Assembly (NCBI GenBank): GCA_050245975.1
Contig: JBFWWW010000066.1
Span: 1 to 17,921 of the forward strand
Source of the DNA: JBFWWW01 sp050245975
GTDB lineage: Bacteria; Pseudomonadota; Alphaproteobacteria; Rhizobiales; Hyphomicrobiaceae
Direction: 5' to 3'
Length of the DNA: 17,921 bases
The notes under the pieces are model-generated. The model saw only the letters and a program-made list of their open reading frames with translations. It did not search any database and was not told the DNA's origin. Made by a program: the position numbers and the translations under genes. This document shows positions 15,759 through 17,921 of the stretch, one piece after another; the stretch's first letter is position 1, and each line of letters begins with the position of its first letter.

Positions 15759-16427
15759 ATGGGCGACCGCCGCACCCCAAAAGCAACCAACAAGGCAACG
15801 AACAACGGCAGCGCGGCTGCCACCACCTCCGGCGTCACCAGTATCTGCGTCTACTGTGGCTCCGGGGCGGGCACGAACCCGGCCTATGAGGCCGCGGCAA
15901 AAACCCTCGGCAAAGCCATGGCCGGTACCGGCATCCGCCTCGTCTACGGCGGCGGCGGGCTCGGCCTCATGGGCGCAGTCGCGCATTCCGTCATAGAGCA
16001 CGGCGGCCAGGTGACCGGCATCATCCCCTCGTTCTTGTCGGACCGCGAGCACATGCTGAAGTCCGCCGACGAGCTGATCATCACCGACGACATGCACACC
16101 CGCAAACGCCTGATGTTCGAGAAGTCCGACGCCTTCGTTGCCCTTCCCGGCGGCATCGGCACGCTCGAGGAGCTGGTCGAGCAGCTCACCTGGGCCCAGC
16201 TCGGCCGCCACACCAAGCCGATCGTCGTCGCCAACATCGCCAACTTCTGGGCGCCGCTCGCCCGGCTCTTCGAGCACATGCGCGACCAGGCCTTCATCCG
16301 GCCCGGTCTCGACGTGCGCTATCAGATCGTCGATGCGGCCGAAGACATTGTCCCGGCGATTTTGCGCGCCGCCTCGGTCGCGCCGCCAAGCCCCGATCAG
16401 GACCGCTCCGTGACGCGGAAATTCTGA
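15759..16427 (+). CDS. LOG-family protein, cytokinin riboside 5'-monophosphate phosphoribohydrolase type
   Basis: The 222-residue protein matches the TIGR00730/LOG family, a Rossmann-like fold. GGGGLGLMG (64-72) and the paired motifs MHTRK (112-116, the M-x-x-R-K signature) and PGGIGTLEE (130-138, PGGxGTxxE) form the active site. Tested members split ribose 5-phosphate from AMP or from cytokinin nucleotides, releasing the free base. In bacteria not linked to plants the role is often nucleotide salvage. I chose the ATG at 15759 (MGDRRT) because a start at 15702 would add 19 residues of no family similarity; AAGG lies about 11 bases before the ATG. A Thr/Ala-rich leader of about 25 residues precedes the fold. 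miaA lies nearby, but not adjacent, and shares only the theme of isopentenylated adenine. Confidence 0.94.
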   Translation: MGDRRTPKATNKATNNGSAAATTSGVTSICVYCGSGAGTNPAYEAAAKTLGKAMAGTGIRLVYGGGGLGLMGAVAHSVIEHGGQVTGIIPSFLSDREHMLKSADELIITDDMHTRKRLMFEKSDAFVALPGGIGTLEELVEQLTWAQLGRHTKPIVVANIANFWAPLARLFEHMRDQAFIRPGLDVRYQIVDAAEDIVPAILRAASVAPPSPDQDRSVTRKF

Positions 16428-16466
16428 GGTTTCCGGTCCAGGAGTTCCAGCGGGCTGTTCGCTGTT

Positions 16467-16484
16467 CAGTCTGTATTCAGACTG
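16467..16484 (+). terminator. Perfect short hairpin after the LOG gene
   Basis: CAGTCTG (16467-16473) and CAGACTG (16478-16484) form a perfect 7-bp stem with a TATT loop, 39 bases past the LOG stop. No T-run follows. Directly upstream is a 7-bp tandem repeat, GCTGTTC twice (16454-16467). It may be a terminator or an operator for the next gene. Confidence 0.35.
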
Positions 16485-16561
16485 GTGTCGTCACGCTTGA
16501 GAGAATGCCTGATCCGGCTTGGCCGCTTGCGATGCTGCAAGCGTCCCGCCGCTGGAGTTCG

Positions 16562-17921
16562 ATGACGATGCCGACCCGCACCATTCTGAGATCGGCGGCC
16601 GCCTTGCTGCTGGCCGCGACCGCGTGGCTCGCGCTTGCCGCCGCGCCCGCCCGCGCGCAGGACGAGGACGTCGACCCGCAGATCTTCTACGAGGAGCTCG
16701 CGCCCTACGGCGACTGGGTCGAGCATCCGCGCTGGGGCAGCGTCTGGGCGCCGCGCGTCGATGCCGACTGGCGGCCCTATACGCGCGGTCACTGGGCCTT
16801 CACCGAGGAATACGGCTGGTACTGGGTTGCGGAGGAGTCGTGGGGCTGGGGTCCGTTCCATTACGGCCGCTGGGTCCTCGACGACGACGGCACGTGGCTC
16901 TGGATTCCCGGAACCGAATGGGGTCCCGCCTGGGTCTCCTGGCGCTGGAGCGACGAGCAGGTCGGCTGGGCGCCCCTGCCGCCCGACGCGGTCTGGGAGG
17001 GCGACAGCCTCGTCTACGACGCCGCCTACTACGATGCGCCGCGCTACGCCCCGGTGTGGGTGTTCGTCGATCCCATCTACATGACGCGGCCCGGCATGTA
17101 TCGCCACTATGCACCGCGCTCCAGGAACGCATTTTTCCTGCATCGCACGCGCAACGTCACCAGCTACGGCTTCGTCAACCGGCGCATCTTCAACCGCGGC
17201 ATCGACTTCGGCCATTACCGCCGCGTCGTCGGCACGCCCGTGCGGCCCGTCCGGCTGAGCGCCGTCGGCTCTCCGCGCGACCTGCGCGGCGGCTTCGCCG
17301 GCCGTGGTGGCGTGCTTCCGGTCTACCGTCCGCGTATCCGTGGGGTTGCCGCACCGGGCGCGCAGGGAGGCCCGCGCCGCGGCCTGCCGCGCAATCTCGT
17401 GCGTCCTCCCGAGGGCCGCCAGTTCGGCGCATTGCCCCCGCGCGATGCCCGGCCGCGCGGCGTCACACCTGGAACGCCGGCACTCCACGATGGGCGCCGG
17501 TTCCGCGGCACGCCGCCTCCGGACGGGCGCTTCTCGGGTCACCGTCTGCCGCCGCGCGGCCCCGACAACACCACCGTCGGCCGCCGCCCGCCGGAGCGCT
17601 TCGGCGCCCGCCAGCCGACCGACTCGAGGCCACCGCCTGCTGTAAACCGCAACTTCCGCCAGCCGCCGCCACCGTCCGCCGGTGCCCGGCCGCCGCAGGC
17701 CGCCGTCCGTCGTCCGCCGCAGGCTTATCAGCGGCCCCCGCAGGCATTCCAGCGCCCGCCGCAGAACCGCCCCGTCGCGCAGCCGCAACGGCCGCCGGCC
17801 CCTGCGCGCATGGCCCGGCCTCCATCCCCGCCGCGGGCAGCTGCCCCGGCGGCGGCCCGGACCGCGCCAGCGCCACACCCGCGGGCCGCGCGGCCGCCAC
17901 CCGGCCAGCCGCCACCGCCGC
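16562..17921 (+). CDS. Exported Trp-rich (DUF6600-like) and Pro-rich protein, 3' end cut by right edge
   Basis: A frame of 453 codons opens at the ATG at 16562 (a second ATG is at 16568) and runs off the window without a stop. GGAG lies 4 bases upstream of the first ATG. Residues 1-32 are a Sec signal peptide ending APARA before Gln-Asp-Glu. Residues 46-140 hold 17 tryptophans in repeated modules (YGDWVEHPRWGSVW, YGWYWVAEESWGWGPFHYGRW, and a third ending WSDEQVGWAPLPP), matching what I know as DUF6600. From about 225 onward the chain is Arg/Gly/Pro-rich and probably disordered, with RPPQ repeats near 384-404. Such proteins are exported to the periplasm or surface; their function is not established. 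It lies 134 bases after the LOG gene and probably has its own promoter. A large frame on the opposite strand is a shadow. Confidence 0.88.
   Translation, partial: MTMPTRTILRSAAALLLAATAWLALAAAPARAQDEDVDPQIFYEELAPYGDWVEHPRWGSVWAPRVDADWRPYTRGHWAFTEEYGWYWVAEESWGWGPFHYGRWVLDDDGTWLWIPGTEWGPAWVSWRWSDEQVGWAPLPPDAVWEGDSLVYDAAYYDAPRYAPVWVFVDPIYMTRPGMYRHYAPRSRNAFFLHRTRNVTSYGFVNRRIFNRGIDFGHYRRVVGTPVRPVRLSAVGSPRDLRGGFAGRGGVLPVYRPRIRGVAAPGAQGGPRRGLPRNLVRPPEGRQFGALPPRDARPRGVTPGTPALHDGRRFRGTPPPDGRFSGHRLPPRGPDNTTVGRRPPERFGARQPTDSRPPPAVNRNFRQPPPPSAGARPPQAAVRRPPQAYQRPPQAFQRPPQNRPVAQPQRPPAPARMARPPSPPRAAAPAAARTAPAPHPRAARPPPGQPPPP

Noticed and set aside
16466..17878. 470-codon minus-strand frame at the right end
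   Set aside because: The plus strand here has a signal peptide and Trp-rich repeats of a known type, so the opposite frame is a shadow.

Overview
This window looks like chromosome of an alphaproteobacterium, most likely of the order Hyphomicrobiales. The evidence is the high GC content with strong third-position GC, the long-form LeuA, the 339-residue class I ketol-acid reductoisomerase, and the gene order ilvC - ilvN - ilvB - miaA with serB facing away from miaA. I recall that order from this order of bacteria but could not check it. I cannot name the genus. I see no phage, insertion sequence, tRNA, rRNA or CRISPR array.

Bases 1-9010 (all minus strand) are mainly a branched-chain amino acid block. 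In transcription order it runs ilvB (acetolactate synthase, large subunit), an unrecognised membrane-anchored gene whose start overlaps the ilvB stop, ilvN (small regulatory subunit), a LysE/RhtB-type exporter, ilvC, a tiny secreted six-cysteine protein, a PhzF-fold enzyme, leuA, and the N-terminal part of a SAM-dependent methyltransferase cut by the left edge. IlvBN makes the acetohydroxy acids, IlvC reduces and isomerises them, and LeuA diverts the valine precursor to leucine. The exporter could act as an overflow valve. A plausible promoter lies before ilvB. A 577-base stretch (3457-4033) between the six-cysteine gene and phzF has no convincing gene but holds a long hairpin, paired palindromes and part of a 16-bp tandem repeat.

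Bases 9139-11003 hold miaA (tRNA modification, minus) and serB (phosphoserine phosphatase, plus), divergent across 68 bases. The serB aspartate motif carries a Glu in its second acidic position.

Bases 11014-15511 are a three-gene minus-strand set: a TolA-like coiled-coil protein with a C-terminal LysM domain, an Atm1-type ABC exporter, and a small basic membrane protein. All three read best from non-ATG starts, and together they suggest an envelope-related operon.

Bases 15759-17921 (plus) hold a LOG-family phosphoribohydrolase and an exported Trp-rich/Pro-rich protein of the DUF6600 type that runs off the right edge.

The most interesting items are the low-GC gene wedged translationally between ilvB and ilvN, the six-cysteine secreted peptide after ilvC, and the structured non-coding stretch beyond it. 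None of these amounts to a proven new system.
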